Assembly: GCF_003945325.1 (NCBI RefSeq)
Contig: NZ_AP019307.1
Location: 992,001-1,056,000 of the forward strand
Length of the DNA: 64,000 bases
Direction of reading: 5' to 3'
From: Nocardioides baekrokdamisoli
GTDB lineage: Bacteria > Actinomycetota > Actinomycetes > Propionibacteriales > Nocardioidaceae
In this document: in pieces, positions 37,136 to 46,317 of the stretch
Layout of the letters: each line of letters starts with the position of its first letter
Numbering within the stretch: the first letter of the stretch is position 1
Notes under the pieces: generated by a model
Seen by the model: the letters and a program-made list of their open reading frames with translations, nothing else
Databases searched by the model: none
Told to the model about the DNA's origin: nothing
Program-made: the position numbers and the translations under genes

Positions 37136-38239
37136 TCACGATCCCGAGCGGCGCCAGCGGATGCCGGCCTCAATGAAGTCATCGATCTCGCCGTCGAGAA
37201 CAGCCGACGGGTTGCCCGACTCCTGACCGGTCCGCAGGTCCTTGACCAACTGGTACGGGTTGAGGACGTAGTTGCGCATCTGGTCACCCCAGGAGGCGGC
37301 CACGTCGCCCTTGAGGTCCTTCTTGAGCGCGGCTTCCTCGGCCTTCTTCTTCGCGAGCAGCTTGGCCTTGAGGACGACCATCGCGGACGCCTTGTTCTGC
37401 AGCTGCGACTTCTCGTTCTGGCAGGAGACGACGATGCCCGTCGGGATGTGCGTGAGGCGGACGGCGGAGTCAGTGGTGTTGACCGACTGACCACCTGGGC
37501 CACCGGAGCGGAACACATCGGTACGGATGTCGTTCTCGTCGACCTCGATCTCGTCGGTCTGCTCGAGCACGGGGACGACCTCGACGGCCGCGAACGACGT
37601 CTGTCGACGGCCCTGGTTGTCGAACGGTGAGATCCGGACCATGCGGTGGGTGCCGGCCTCGACCGACAGGGTCCCGTACGCGTACGGCGCGTGGATCGCG
37701 AACTCGGCCGACTTGATGCCGGCCTCCTCGGCGTAGGAGACGTCGAAGACCTCGACGGGGTATTTGTGGCGCTCGGCCCAGCGCGAGTACATCCGCATCA
37801 ACTGCTCGGCGAAGTCCGCAGCGTCGACGCCGCCGGCGCCGGAGCGGATCGACACGATCGCCTCACGGACGTCGTACTCACCGGACAGCAGGGTGCGGAC
37901 CTCGAGGGCCTCCACGTCCTTGCGGATGCGACCGAGGTCGGCGTCAGCCTCCCCGAGGGTGTCGGCGTCGCCCTCTTCCTGAGCGAGCTCGACGAGCACT
38001 TCCAGGTCATCGACGCGGCTGGCCAGCGACTCGAACCTGTCCACCTCGCCATTGAGCATGGAGAGCTTGGACGTGACCTTCTGCGCAGCGGCCTGGTCGT
38101 TCCAGAAATCGGCGGCGGCCGTCTGCTCGCCCAGCACGTCGATCTCGGCCTTCATCGCACCGAGGTCCAGCACCTGCTCGACGGTGTGAAGGGTCGCTCG
38201 GAGCTGCTTCAGCTCGGCATCAAAATCGGTGGCAGCCAC
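37136..38239 (-). CDS. prfB: Peptide chain release factor 2
   Basis: A 367-residue class I release factor that reads UGA and UAA. The catalytic GGQ is in [19 protein letters not shown], and the anticodon-like SPF motif is in [11 protein letters not shown]. The reading frame is continuous, so no programmed +1 frameshift is present at its 5' end, unlike in E. coli. A TAGATT hexamer 8 bases before the GTG at 38239 suggests a near-leaderless start. ftsE follows after 125 bases, as in many actinobacteria. Confidence 0.97.
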   Translation of the reverse strand: MAATDFDAELKQLRATLHTVEQVLDLGAMKAEIDVLGEQTAAADFWNDQAAAQKVTSKLSMLNGEVDRFESLASRVDDLEVLVELAQEEGDADTLGEADADLGRIRKDVEALEVRTLLSGEYDVREAIVSIRSGAGGVDAADFAEQLMRMYSRWAERHKYPVEVFDVSYAEEAGIKSAEFAIHAPYAYGTLSVEAGTHRMVRISPFDNQGRRQTSFAAVEVVPVLEQTDEIEVDENDIRTDVFRSGGPGGQSVNTTDSAVRLTHIPTGIVVSCQNEKSQLQNKASAMVVLKAKLLAKKKAEEAALKKDLKGDVAASWGDQMRNYVLNPYQLVKDLRTGQESGNPSAVLDGEIDDFIEAGIRWRRSGS

Positions 38240-38250
38240 GAACGGGCAAT

Positions 38251-39165
38251 CTACCCGTCGTTCGCCTGGTCGAACGGATCGCCGAAGGTCTCCAGCCTGC
38301 GTACGACCTCGCGGAAGTCCATCTGCTCCAATCCGAGCGGATCCTCGGCCCCCGCCTCAACCTCGGCCCAGCTCACCGGCGCTGCGGCAGTTGGTCGGTC
38401 TCCCCCACGCAGTGACCACGGCGCGAGCGTGGTCTTCGAGCCGGAGTTCTGGGACCAGTCGACGAAGACCTTCCCGGCGCGTCGAGCCTTCGTCATCGTG
38501 GCGGTGACGAGCCTCGGGTGGCTGACCTCCAGGCCATCGGCGATCGCCTTGGCGATGCCGGTCGCCACCTCCGGTTCAGCGGGCGCGGGCAGGGTCGCGT
38601 ACAGGTGGAGGCCCTTGGATCCGCTCAGGACCGGGATCGCGGTGAGTCCGTGGCCTGCGAGCGTGTCGCGTACGAGCAGGGCAACCTGCGAGCACTCCTG
38701 GAGCCCGGCCGGGGCACCGGGGTCGAGGTCGATCACGATCCGGTCTGCGCCGACGGGTTCTCCGGAGTCGTCGACTCGCCACTGGTGGACGTGCAGCTCG
38801 AGCGCAGCCAGGTTGGCCATCCAGGTGAGGGTGGCCAGATCATCGGCGACCGGAAAGGTGAGCGTGCCCTCGCGTTGGTCAGCGGTCCGGCTCCCCGACG
38901 TCGGGACCGTGACGGTGCGTACCCAACTCGGCGTGCCGGCCGGGGCGTTCTTCTCGAAGAAGTTGGCCTGTCCGGTGCCGTGCGGCCACCGGACACGAGT
39001 CACGGCTCGATCGCGCAACTGCCGCAGGATCGCTGGCGCAACCCGGGCGTAGTAGTCGAGCACCTCCCCCTTGGTGGTGCCGGTCTGCGGATAGAGCACC
39101 TTGTCCAGGTTGCTCAACTTCACCATCCGGCCGTCGATCTCGACGCGCATCTCGCTCACGGGCAC
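38251..39165 (-). CDS. LigD-type NHEJ polymerase domain protein (archaeo-eukaryotic primase family)
   Basis: A 304-residue stand-alone polymerase of the LigD Pol type. Residues [22 protein letters not shown], the metal-binding DLDPG motif, [11 protein letters not shown] and [21 protein letters not shown] fit the family. It would fill gaps at double-strand breaks, often with ribonucleotides. The GTG at 39165 has a GGAGG site 5 bases before it; an ATG five codons later is the alternative. It is separated from the ligase gene by a 94-base gap containing repeat B. Confidence 0.92.
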   Translation of the reverse strand: MPVSEMRVEIDGRMVKLSNLDKVLYPQTGTTKGEVLDYYARVAPAILRQLRDRAVTRVRWPHGTGQANFFEKNAPAGTPSWVRTVTVPTSGSRTADQREGTLTFPVADDLATLTWMANLAALELHVHQWRVDDSGEPVGADRIVIDLDPGAPAGLQECSQVALLVRDTLAGHGLTAIPVLSGSKGLHLYATLPAPAEPEVATGIAKAIADGLEVSHPRLVTATMTKARRAGKVFVDWSQNSGSKTTLAPWSLRGGDRPTAAAPVSWAEVEAGAEDPLGLEQMDFREVVRRLETFGDPFDQANDG

Positions 39166-39172
39166 CTCCGCC

Positions 39173-39230
39173 CGATCTTCCGAACGTTCGGACGGCGCGT
39201 GGCGGAACCTTCCGAACGTTCGGAAGATCG
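39173..39230. repeat. REPIN-like palindrome array B, copy 2 (two units)
   Basis: The palindrome TCCGAACGTTCGGA occurs at 39179 and 39211, 32 bases apart. The 20-base outer arms (39173-39192 and 39211-39230) are perfect reverse complements beginning CGATCTTCC. The spacer (CGGCGCGTGGCGGAACCT) is related to those in the array at 10313-10398. It lies in the gap between ligase and polymerase genes, both on the minus strand. Confidence 0.85.
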
Positions 39231-39259
39231 CGAGGTACTGCCGGCGGCTCGGGCCGTGC

Positions 39260-40111
39260 TCACAGGTCTGTCCTGACTCCGATGAAACTCGGCTGCCGCA
39301 ACCGATGGACCGCCGGACCGTGGGACTCGACGTCGACTATGACCGCTGGCGCGACCCACGTGGTGCCTTTCGCGTCCAACTTCGGGACCTCGTCGGCGAA
39401 TGGGCTGTCCGCGATCGGCTGCAGCAGCGCCTTCAGTGCGACGGAGTCCCGGCTGCTGATCCCACTTCCCACCCGACCTCTGTAGAGCAGGCCGGCATCG
39501 GTGACCTGACCCACCAGCAACGAGGCCAGTCGATCTGCCGTGCCGACCTGCGGTCGCCAGCCGCCGACAACGTACGAATCCCGGTGACGATGGACGAACT
39601 TGAGCCAGTTCTTCGACCGCACGCCGGGCTCGTACGCACTCTCACGCCGCTTGGAGACGATGCCCTCGATCCCGTGGGTACGAGTGAACTCGAGCAGCAT
39701 CGCGCCGTCGTCGTGCACCTCGGGCAACTCCCAGGCCCCGAGATCGAGGCTGTCCAACAATTGACGGCGCGCCGACCACGGGAGGCCGGTCGTGTCCTGC
39801 CCGTGCAATCGCAGCAGGTCGAAGACCATCAGCTGAGCCTGCGCCCCGCCGCCCAGGGCACCGAGGTGCGGTCGCCCGTCAGGCGCGAACGCGACCACCT
39901 CACCGTCCACCAGGACGTCGTATCCGGGATGCACCACGATCGACGGCCAACTGGCCGTCCGGTCGTTGCCGTTCCGGGTGGTCATCCGCACTCCGTCGTC
40001 GGTGCAGTCGACCAGCAGCCGGATGCCGTCCCACTTGAACTCATGAGCCCACTCCGGACCACCCGGGACATGCGTGCCGGCGGTTGCGAGCATCGGCAAC
40101 AGCGCGGGCAT
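39260..40111 (-). CDS. Short ATP-dependent DNA ligase (NHEJ type)
   Basis: A 283-residue ligase with adenylated Lys26 in EFKWDGIR, plus motifs GEVVAF (III), EGIVSKRRESAYEPG (IV) and WLKFVHRH (V). An oligonucleotide-binding fold follows. It corresponds to the ligase domain of LigD without phosphoesterase or polymerase domains. The ATG at 40111 gives MPALLPMLA; upstream in-frame sequence overlaps the divergent Ku start. It lies next to Ku and the polymerase, giving a split NHEJ system. Confidence 0.9.
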   Translation of the reverse strand: MPALLPMLATAGTHVPGGPEWAHEFKWDGIRLLVDCTDDGVRMTTRNGNDRTASWPSIVVHPGYDVLVDGEVVAFAPDGRPHLGALGGGAQAQLMVFDLLRLHGQDTTGLPWSARRQLLDSLDLGAWELPEVHDDGAMLLEFTRTHGIEGIVSKRRESAYEPGVRSKNWLKFVHRHRDSYVVGGWRPQVGTADRLASLLVGQVTDAGLLYRGRVGSGISSRDSVALKALLQPIADSPFADEVPKLDAKGTTWVAPAVIVDVESHGPAVHRLRQPSFIGVRTDL

Positions 40112-40148
40112 ACGTGCATCCTGCCAAGCCACGCGCGAGGATGGGGTC

Positions 40149-40934
40149 ATGCGTGCGATCTGGAAGGGTGCCGTCTCCTTCGGCCTCGTCAACGTTCCGG
40201 TACGGGTCTACTCCGCCACCGAGTCCCACGACGTCTCGTTCCGACAGGTGCACGAGGCTGACGGCGGCCGGATCAAGTACCAGCGGGTCTGCTCGATCGA
40301 CGGCGCCGAGGTGCCGTACTCGGAGATCGCCAAAGGGTTCGAGACCGAGGACGGCGACCTGGTCGTCCTGACCGATCAGGACATGAAGGATCTGCCGTCG
40401 AACTCGACCCGTGAGATCGCGGTGCAGAAGTTCGTACCCGCCGATCAGATCGACCCGCTGCTCTTCGAGAAGTCGTACTACCTGGAGCCGGACCAGACAG
40501 CGGCCAAGCCGTACGCACTCCTGCGTCAGGCGCTGCTGGATGCCGACCGGATGGCCGTGGTCACGGTGGCGCTGCGGCAGCGGACGACGACGGCCGTGCT
40601 GCGCGTACGCGATGACGTGATCGTGCTCCAGACGATGATGTGGCCAGACGAGATCCGTACGCCCGACTTCGCGATCGATGCCGGCGCGCCCACCGACGCC
40701 GAGGTCCAGATGGCCCACCTCCTGGTCGACACCCTGGCCGGGGACTTCCACTCCGAGGACTACGAGGACGACTACGCGACGGCGGTCCAGGAGATGGTGA
40801 CCGCCAAGATCGAGGGCGGCGAGGTGCGGCGTACGCCCGAATCGACCCCGACGACCGGCGAGGTCGTCGATCTTCTCGCCGCGCTGCAGCGCTCGGTTGC
40901 CGCCGCGCGAGAGGCCCGCGGCGAGGCTTCCTGA
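40149..40934 (+). CDS. ku: Ku, NHEJ DNA-end-binding protein
   Basis: A 261-residue prokaryotic Ku homodimer subunit that encircles DNA ends and recruits the ligase. Conserved segments are MRAIWKGAVSFGLVNVPVRVYSAT, FETEDGDLVVLTDQD and MMWPDEIR. Start ATG 40149; longer in-frame reading from 40074 overlaps the ligase gene. It is divergent from the ligase gene with a gap of only 37 bases, which implies a shared promoter region. Confidence 0.96.
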   Translation: MRAIWKGAVSFGLVNVPVRVYSATESHDVSFRQVHEADGGRIKYQRVCSIDGAEVPYSEIAKGFETEDGDLVVLTDQDMKDLPSNSTREIAVQKFVPADQIDPLLFEKSYYLEPDQTAAKPYALLRQALLDADRMAVVTVALRQRTTTAVLRVRDDVIVLQTMMWPDEIRTPDFAIDAGAPTDAEVQMAHLLVDTLAGDFHSEDYEDDYATAVQEMVTAKIEGGEVRRTPESTPTTGEVVDLLAALQRSVAAAREARGEAS

Positions 40935-40947
40935 CCCGCCCCGACGA

Positions 40948-40953
40948 TAGGGT
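40948..40953 (+). promoter_or_regulatory. -10 element of the DUF2505 gene, leaderless start
   Basis: TAGGGT followed by 6 bases and the ATG at 40960, within the 25-base gap after ku. Confidence 0.45.
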
Positions 40954-40959
40954 CGAGGC

Positions 40960-41427
40960 ATGGCCAAGACCATGACGTTGGAGTTCGAGTACGCGGCGGC
41001 CGAAGCCACCGTTCTCGGGTTGCTGAAGGACCCGGCCTTCCGGGAGTCGGTCTGTGAGGCGCAGCATGCGACCTCCCACACCGTTGCGGTCGAGGGCGAC
41101 GTCGTCGAGATCCGCTACACCCAACCCGTCCGTGGGCTACCCGCCTTCGCCACGAAGTTCGTGGGCGATTCGGTCGAGATCCACCAGCGCGAGGTCTGGT
41201 CCGGTCAGCGGGCGACCTTCGAGTTGTCGCTCCCGGGAAAGCCGGGCGACATCACCGGCACCAGGACCCTCAGCACTCAGGGCAGCGGGTCACGCGAGGT
41301 CTTCAGCGTGATCGCGAAAGTCTCGGTGCCGCTGGTCGGCGGCAAGTTGGAGGACCTGATCCTGCAGATCTTCAAGAAGGGCGCCGAGCGCGAGCATCGC
41401 ACCGCGCTCGCAGAGCTCGGCGGCTGA
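40960..41427 (+). CDS. DUF2505 family protein
   Basis: A 155-residue actinobacterial protein beginning MAKTMTLEFEYAAAEATVLGLL. The predicted fold is START-like (a lipid- or ligand-binding cavity), with alternating strands and a long C-terminal helix (KLEDLILQIFKKGAEREH). The function is unknown. It sits 25 bases after ku but has its own -10 motif, so co-transcription is uncertain. Confidence 0.88.
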   Translation: MAKTMTLEFEYAAAEATVLGLLKDPAFRESVCEAQHATSHTVAVEGDVVEIRYTQPVRGLPAFATKFVGDSVEIHQREVWSGQRATFELSLPGKPGDITGTRTLSTQGSGSREVFSVIAKVSVPLVGGKLEDLILQIFKKGAEREHRTALAELGG

Positions 41428-41428
41428 G

Positions 41429-41536
41429 TTACTTCGCCCTGCGCTGGTCGATGACGTAGAGGACCACGTAGGCCGGCACGATCGTCAACGCAATGACGAA
41501 CAGCAGGATGACCAGCAACAACAGGACCGCTTGCAC
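41429..41536 (-). CDS. Small single-pass membrane protein (35 aa)
   Basis: The minus-strand frame from GTG 41534-41536 encodes 35 residues: a Gln/Ala start, a hydrophobic segment of about 20 residues (LLLLVILLFVIALTIVPAYV), then VVLYVIDQRRAK with a positively charged cytoplasmic end. The stop lies 2 bases beyond the converging DUF2505 stop. It is too short for standard gene prediction. No strong ribosome site is visible. A coding role is likely but unproven. Confidence 0.5.
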   Translation of the reverse strand: MQAVLLLLVILLFVIALTIVPAYVVLYVIDQRRAK

Positions 41537-41595
41537 GCTTCGACGCTAGCAACCGCCCCAACCGTTTGTGAAATGACAGACGGCGCGACCCGCGG

Positions 41596-41937
41596 TCACC
41601 CCAACAACGCCGGGATCTCCTGGACCCCGAACCAAGCCAGATCCTCGTCGGCATCAGCATCCGCCGGGCGCTCGTCGAGATCGGCATGGACGGCCAGCAC
41701 CTCCCGGAACGGCACCGGGGCCGCCGCACCCGCATCCACGACGAGCACCAAGCGCCGTCCGGGGCCGGCGAGACGTTCGGCCGAGGCATCCGCAGCCGAC
41801 ATCAGGGCGGCGTACTCGCCCTCCTCGGTCTCGTCAGGTGCCTCGTACGCGTCCGCAAAGGCAGCCGCCGGGACCGAGCCAGCGGCGTGCCACTGCGACA
41901 ACTCGTCGATCGTGGCCGGCACGTAGATACGCGTCAT
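41596..41937 (-). CDS. DUF6912 family protein
   Basis: A 113-residue protein starting MTRIYVPATIDELSQWHAAG, which fits the actinobacterial DUF6912 family (typical start RVYVPAT). The remainder is Asp/Glu/Ala-rich. The function is unknown. The start overlaps the stop of the WS/DGAT gene (ATGA), so it is coupled to it. Confidence 0.72.
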   Translation of the reverse strand: MTRIYVPATIDELSQWHAAGSVPAAAFADAYEAPDETEEGEYAALMSAADASAERLAGPGRRLVLVVDAGAAAPVPFREVLAVHADLDERPADADADEDLAWFGVQEIPALLG

Positions 41938-43424
41938 TGGTCCGTCTCCCGCTTCGTCTCCGAGCGACGACGGCCGCGCGGCGCCTGCTCCCGTCCTCCG
42001 TTGGACGCATCCAGCAGCTCCAACAGCGCTTCGCTGATGCATTGCCCCAGGACCTCGGCATCCGGAATCAGGTCACGGTCGGCGTTGATGCCGATCATCA
42101 CCTTCCCGGCGTACGAGGTGATCCCGATCGCGAGCCCGTGGCCGGGCAGCAAGGGGTGCACGGGGTAGCTCGCCACGAGTTCGGCGCCGGCGGCGTACCG
42201 CAGTGTCTGGGGCCCTGGGACGTTCGTCACGGAGACCTGGAAGTGTCGCTCCTGGACGGCCGCGACCCGCGCACCCATCGCGTGGAACGTCGTGGGCGCG
42301 AAGCCGGTGATGCCGGCGAGCCTGTTGGCGGCCACCGCCCTGGTCACCTGCTGGTGCTTCTCGAAGGAGTACGACACCTGGTGCAGCCGGACGACCGGAC
42401 TGTTCTCCGCGATCGGCAACTGCACGAAGTGCGGCGCGATCTGTGAGCCGAGCGCGGTCGCCTCGAGGTCGTCATCGATGACGCTGACCGGCACCAGCGC
42501 GGAGATCTCGCGCAGCCCGACCAGCGACTCGGCACGCGTCATCAACCAACCGCGCAGCCCGCCGGCGATGACGGCGAGGATAGCGTCGTTGATCGTCCCG
42601 CCGTGAGCCTTGCGGATGGTCCGGTAGTCCTCGAGCGAGCTGTCCGCGGTCACGAAGATCCGCTGCTGGGACAGGTCCCCCAGCAGCGGGTTGTCCGGCA
42701 CCACACGACGTACGCCGAGAAGACCGCGTACGGTCTCGACCCGCCGGCCGATCATGCCGGCCCGCTTGCCCAGGGACGTACGCGCCCCGTCGACCGTGTT
42801 GGTGAAGGTGTCGACGTCCATCAGCGTGTCGCGGACCGCGCCGAAGACGAGACCGCGGGCGGAGGCCCGTCGCGGGTTCCAGGCATCCGCGCCGAGCGGC
42901 TTGGCTTCGGGACTGACGTCGAGCAGGATCTGGCCGAGATCGACGGTGTCGAGGCCGTCGACGAGCGCTTGATGGGTCTTGGCCAGGATCGCGATCCGAC
43001 CGCCCTCAAGACCTTCGATGAAGTACATCTCCCACAGCGGGCGCGACCGGTCCAGCGGTCGCGACAGGATCCGCGCCGTCAGATCACGGAGTTGAGCCAT
43101 GTTGCCCGGACGCGGCAGAGCTGACCGACGGGCGTGGTACTCCAGGTCGAAGCGCTCGTCGTCGATCCACACCGGGTTGGCAATGCGTCCCGGGACGACC
43201 TGGATCCGCTGGCGGTAGCGCGGGACGAAGGAGAGCCGGTCCGCCACCAGATCCAGGAACGCGTCGTAGTCGAATCCGGAGTCGCCCGGCTCGAGGATGT
43301 CGAGGGTGGCGTTGTGCCGCGGAGCGGTCGCCGTCTCCTGGACCAGGAAGGCTAGGTCGCGCGGGCTGAGTCGATCTGCCACCGCTGCTCCTGCCCGGAC
43401 CTGATGGCCCTGGTTTTGGTACAT
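41934..43424 (-). CDS. WS/DGAT-family acyltransferase
   Basis: A 496-residue wax ester synthase/diacylglycerol acyltransferase. The family places its active site at HHxxxDG; here it reads HQALVDG (His151, Gln152, Asp156), so one His of the pair is Gln. Other family segments are NPLLGDLSQQRIFVTADSS, GTINDAILAVIAGGLR and VTNVPGPQTLRYAAGA. The enzyme would make storage triacylglycerol or wax esters if active. ATG at 43424 (MYQNQGHQVRAG) is preferred over an upstream in-frame start. It is coupled to DUF6912. Confidence 0.88.
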   Translation of the reverse strand: MYQNQGHQVRAGAAVADRLSPRDLAFLVQETATAPRHNATLDILEPGDSGFDYDAFLDLVADRLSFVPRYRQRIQVVPGRIANPVWIDDERFDLEYHARRSALPRPGNMAQLRDLTARILSRPLDRSRPLWEMYFIEGLEGGRIAILAKTHQALVDGLDTVDLGQILLDVSPEAKPLGADAWNPRRASARGLVFGAVRDTLMDVDTFTNTVDGARTSLGKRAGMIGRRVETVRGLLGVRRVVPDNPLLGDLSQQRIFVTADSSLEDYRTIRKAHGGTINDAILAVIAGGLRGWLMTRAESLVGLREISALVPVSVIDDDLEATALGSQIAPHFVQLPIAENSPVVRLHQVSYSFEKHQQVTRAVAANRLAGITGFAPTTFHAMGARVAAVQERHFQVSVTNVPGPQTLRYAAGAELVASYPVHPLLPGHGLAIGITSYAGKVMIGINADRDLIPDAEVLGQCISEALLELLDASNGGREQAPRGRRRSETKRETDQ

Positions 43425-43498
43425 CTGCGATTCTGTCAGAGCCCACCAGCCTTCATGCTCCCGACGCACGGGCGTGGAACTCCCCCGAAAGGCTCGTC

Positions 43499-43888
43499 AT
43501 GCGCCGCAACGCTGCCGTCATCTCCGCCGTTCTCGTCGTCCTCACGCTCGGTGCGACGACTGGGTGCTCTTCGACCTCCTCGTCGAACGGCTCCTCGGCC
43601 TCGCAGGGCACCGACACCTCCAACCGCAAGGTCATCGAGATCACGTTCTCCGGTGGCAAGGTCACCCCGATCGCGGAACAGGTGGACGTCAACGTCGGTC
43701 AGACGGTCGTCCTCGACATCACCGCAGATGTCGCAGGCGAGATCCATGTGCACTCCACGCCCGAGCAGCATGTCGACTACACCGTCGGGCACACCCAGGT
43801 ACCCCTTAACCCCCTGACCCTGCCGGGGACGATCGAGGTCGAGTCCCACTCCCTCGGGAAGACGATCCTCCAACTCCAGGTGCACTGA
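43499..43888 (+). CDS. Cupredoxin-like lipoprotein
   Basis: A 129-residue protein with a signal peptide and lipobox ATTGC at residues 19-23, then a Ser/Asn-rich linker. The mature domain has a beta-sandwich pattern like cupredoxins, with conserved HVHS and ESHSLGK segments that might bind a metal; a complete Cys-His-Met site is not apparent. Its stop is 2 bases before the next gene, so they form an operon and the pair may act together at the membrane. Confidence 0.78.
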   Translation: MRRNAAVISAVLVVLTLGATTGCSSTSSSNGSSASQGTDTSNRKVIEITFSGGKVTPIAEQVDVNVGQTVVLDITADVAGEIHVHSTPEQHVDYTVGHTQVPLNPLTLPGTIEVESHSLGKTILQLQVH

Positions 43889-43889
43889 C

Positions 43890-45212
43890 GTGCAGCTGTT
43901 CGCCCACGGCTTCGGCGGCGTCAAGGACCTGCCGATCCCGCTCTGGCTCGCCATCACGGCAGCCGTAGGCGCGCTGGTCGTCTCGTTCGTCGTCCTGGCG
44001 CTGACCACCCGGCCTGACTCCGCCGCGCGACCGGTCCGGGACCGCAGCGTCCCGCTGCCCCGGCGGATCGTCGACTCGACCGGATGGGTCGTCGCCTGGC
44101 GGGTCGTCGGCGTCCTGATCGCCGCCTACACCGCGTACGTCGCGATCTGGTCTCCCGATCTGGCCACCAATCCCTTGTTCGGCATCTTCTACGTGCTGAT
44201 GTGGGTCGGCGTCGTCTTCGCCTCACTGCTGTTCGGCGAGGTCTGGAAGGCGATCTCACCGGTTCGCGCCGTCGCAGAAGTCCTGTATACCGCCCGTGGT
44301 ACCCGTGAACCGCTTCTCCGCTACCCCGAACGGCTGGGGATGTGGCCGGCCACACTGGGGTTGCTGGCGTTCACCTGGCTCGAACTTGTCCATCCCGACA
44401 ACGATTTCCAGTCGCCGGTACGCACCTGGCTCACCGTGTACGTGGCCGTCATGATCGTGGGCGGCCAGATCTGGGGTGACACGTTCTATGAGAACTGCGA
44501 CCCGTTCGAGGTCTACAGCTCGCTGATGGCCCGGCTGTCACCGTGGGCACGGGTCGACGGCCGACTCGTCCTCCGTCGCCCCCTGGCGAACCTCGATGCC
44601 ACCCCGACCAAGCCGGGGCAGGTCGCAGTGTTGGCGATCCTGTTCGGCACGATCGCGTACGACGCCTTCCACGAGTCGGTGCCCTGGTTCAGGTTCACCC
44701 AGGCGTCGGGTTGGAGCAACGCCCATCCGGGCTGGGTCATCTGGGTCAACGACGCCGGACTGATCGGGTTTCCGTTGGTGATCGGGCTGTTCTACATGGT
44801 CGGCACGATGTGCACCGGCGTCGGAGACGTACGCCGTCGCGACCTGCCGGCGGCCCTGGCTCCGTCCCTGATCCCGATCGTGGCCGGGTACGTGGTGGCG
44901 CACTATCTGAGCTACTTCTGGTTGAGCAGCCAGCTGACGCTGCAGATGGCGAGCGACCCCAACCACACCGGAGCCGACTGGTTCGGCACCTCGGACATGT
45001 CGATCAACACCTGGCTCCTGCGGGACGCAACCTTCCTCGCGGTGCTCAAGGTCCTGGCGGTCGTGATCGGCCACATTCTCGGTGTGATCTCGGCACACAA
45101 GCGCGCACTGCGCGTACTCCCCCGCGAACACGTCGTGACCGGTCAGCTTCCGCTGCTGGTGACCATGATCGGGCTCACCGGCGGAGGGTTGTACCTGCTG
45201 TTCTCAACCTGA
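43890..45212 (+). CDS. Polytopic membrane protein, 'fenitrothion hydrolase'-like
   Basis: A 440-residue membrane protein with about 10 predicted transmembrane segments, starting MQLFAHGFGGVKDLPIPLWL. It resembles the family often labelled fenitrothion hydrolase in databases; that name comes from one bacterial pesticide-degrading set and may not reflect its role here. Conserved-looking motifs are HGFG, WGDTFYENCDPFEVYSS, FGEVWKAISPVRA and AHYLSYFWLSSQ. It has a GTG start and is in an operon with the cupredoxin-like lipoprotein. A large palindrome follows it. Confidence 0.72.
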   Translation: MQLFAHGFGGVKDLPIPLWLAITAAVGALVVSFVVLALTTRPDSAARPVRDRSVPLPRRIVDSTGWVVAWRVVGVLIAAYTAYVAIWSPDLATNPLFGIFYVLMWVGVVFASLLFGEVWKAISPVRAVAEVLYTARGTREPLLRYPERLGMWPATLGLLAFTWLELVHPDNDFQSPVRTWLTVYVAVMIVGGQIWGDTFYENCDPFEVYSSLMARLSPWARVDGRLVLRRPLANLDATPTKPGQVAVLAILFGTIAYDAFHESVPWFRFTQASGWSNAHPGWVIWVNDAGLIGFPLVIGLFYMVGTMCTGVGDVRRRDLPAALAPSLIPIVAGYVVAHYLSYFWLSSQLTLQMASDPNHTGADWFGTSDMSINTWLLRDATFLAVLKVLAVVIGHILGVISAHKRALRVLPREHVVTGQLPLLVTMIGLTGGGLYLLFST

Positions 45213-45214
45213 GC

Positions 45215-45310
45215 GCCGAAAGGTGAGGAAATCCGCGCCGAAAGGTGAAGACAGGTTCCCGCCGCTCGACATCCGCTCACCTCTCGGCACGGATTTCCTC
45301 ACCTTTCGGC
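45215..45310. repeat. Palindromic element A, copy 2 (bidirectional terminator position)
   Basis: Arms 45215-45248 and 45277-45310 (34 bases) are reverse complements at 32 positions, with a 28-base loop. Each arm contains GCCGAAAGGTGA twice, 22 bases apart. It lies exactly between two converging genes (stops at 45212 and 45319). It is related to element A at 151-298: the core GCCGAAAGGTGA is shared, the flanks differ. Confidence 0.8.
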
Positions 45311-45318
45311 AGAGGGGA

Positions 45319-45741
45319 TCAGCGGCGGACGTACATGATGGACGCTGGCGCGATCACCGTGGTCGGGTTGGTCGTGTATCCGCTCGGCGTGGGGGCGGCA
45401 GCGGGTGCCGGGCTGAGGGCGATGAATCCCATCATGGCGGCGCCGACTGCCCCACCGCCGACGGCGGCGAAACTGATGACGCGCCGGTGCTCGCGGTGCT
45501 GGCCACAGTGCTCGGGCCGCAGAAGGTCGCCCTTGAGGGAGCTGGGTGCCGTCGTCAGCGCGGACAAGCCGGCCATACGCTGCTTGATCCAGGTCTCCCG
45601 CTGCACTGCCTCGCGGCACGTGGAACAGGCTGCGACGTGAGCCCAGGCGCAGTCGGCCTCGGCGGCCGACAACTGCCCGTCGAGCAGCGAACTCACTCGC
45701 GTGCCGAGGTGCTGACTCCGCGATCCCTGGGTCCAGTTCAT
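45319..45741 (-). CDS. Anti-sigma factor, zinc-binding (RseA-like)
   Basis: A 140-residue protein with a zinc-associated anti-sigma domain: [12 protein letters not shown] (His-x3-Cys-x2-Cys). A hydrophobic segment ([21 protein letters not shown]) near residue 95 could anchor it in the membrane. It overlaps the sigE stop (ATGA). In M. tuberculosis the sigE partner RseA is the redox-sensitive anti-sigma factor; the same role is inferred here. Confidence 0.9.
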   Translation of the reverse strand: MNWTQGSRSQHLGTRVSSLLDGQLSAAEADCAWAHVAACSTCREAVQRETWIKQRMAGLSALTTAPSSLKGDLLRPEHCGQHREHRRVISFAAVGGGAVGAAMMGFIALSPAPAAAPTPSGYTTNPTTVIAPASIMYVRR

Positions 45742-46310
45742 GAGGCGCCGCCCCACGCGATCCTGGGTCCGCGGAACCGCTGGCGGCCAGCGCCCGGAGC
45801 GCGGTGCGCGAGCGCTTCGCGGAGCATCGTGCGACCCCGGTGGATGCGGGAGCGTACGGTGCCGAGCTTGGTGTCGAGGATGTCGGCGATCTCCTCGTAC
45901 GACATCCCCTCGACGTCACAGAGCACGACCGCGGCACGGAAGTCGGGCGGGAGTGCCTGCAGCGCCTGCTCGATGTCGTCGTCGAAGGTCTGGTTGATCA
46001 TGTCGCTCGGGTCGACTCCGGACGTGAGCCGCGCCGCGCGCTCGTCGGACAGGGCGTCGAAGCGGATCCGCTGGCGACGCCGCGCCTGGTCGAGGAACAG
46101 GTTCGTGGTGATCCGGTGGAGCCAGCCTCCGACGGTGCCCGGGGTGTAGGTGTCGAGCGAGCGGAAGGCGCGTACGAAGGCGTCCTGGGTGAGGTCCTCG
46201 GCGTCGTGGCGGTTGCCGGTGAGCCGGTACGCAAGCCGGTACACCCGGTCGGAGTACTGCTCGACGATCTCTTCCCAGGTCGGGACTGGTTCGGCAACCG
46301 TGTCGGTCAT
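45738..46310 (-). CDS. sigE: ECF sigma factor SigE
   Basis: A 190-residue ECF sigma factor. Region 2 spans [19 protein letters not shown] to [16 protein letters not shown], and region 4 has [21 protein letters not shown] and [19 protein letters not shown]. The rseA-like gene follows by overlap and a methyltransferase is divergent, the arrangement of the mycobacterial sigE locus (Rv1220c-Rv1222). The ATG at 46310 is 7 bases after TAGCGT, consistent with a leaderless transcript. It would respond to envelope stress. Confidence 0.94.
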   Translation of the reverse strand: MTDTVAEPVPTWEEIVEQYSDRVYRLAYRLTGNRHDAEDLTQDAFVRAFRSLDTYTPGTVGGWLHRITTNLFLDQARRRQRIRFDALSDERAARLTSGVDPSDMINQTFDDDIEQALQALPPDFRAAVVLCDVEGMSYEEIADILDTKLGTVRSRIHRGRTMLREALAHRAPGAGRQRFRGPRIAWGGAS

Positions 46311-46317
46311 GTCAGGC

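Noticed and set aside
37136..38239. Programmed frameshift in prfB
   Set aside because: The reading frame is continuous through the 5' region, so none is needed.
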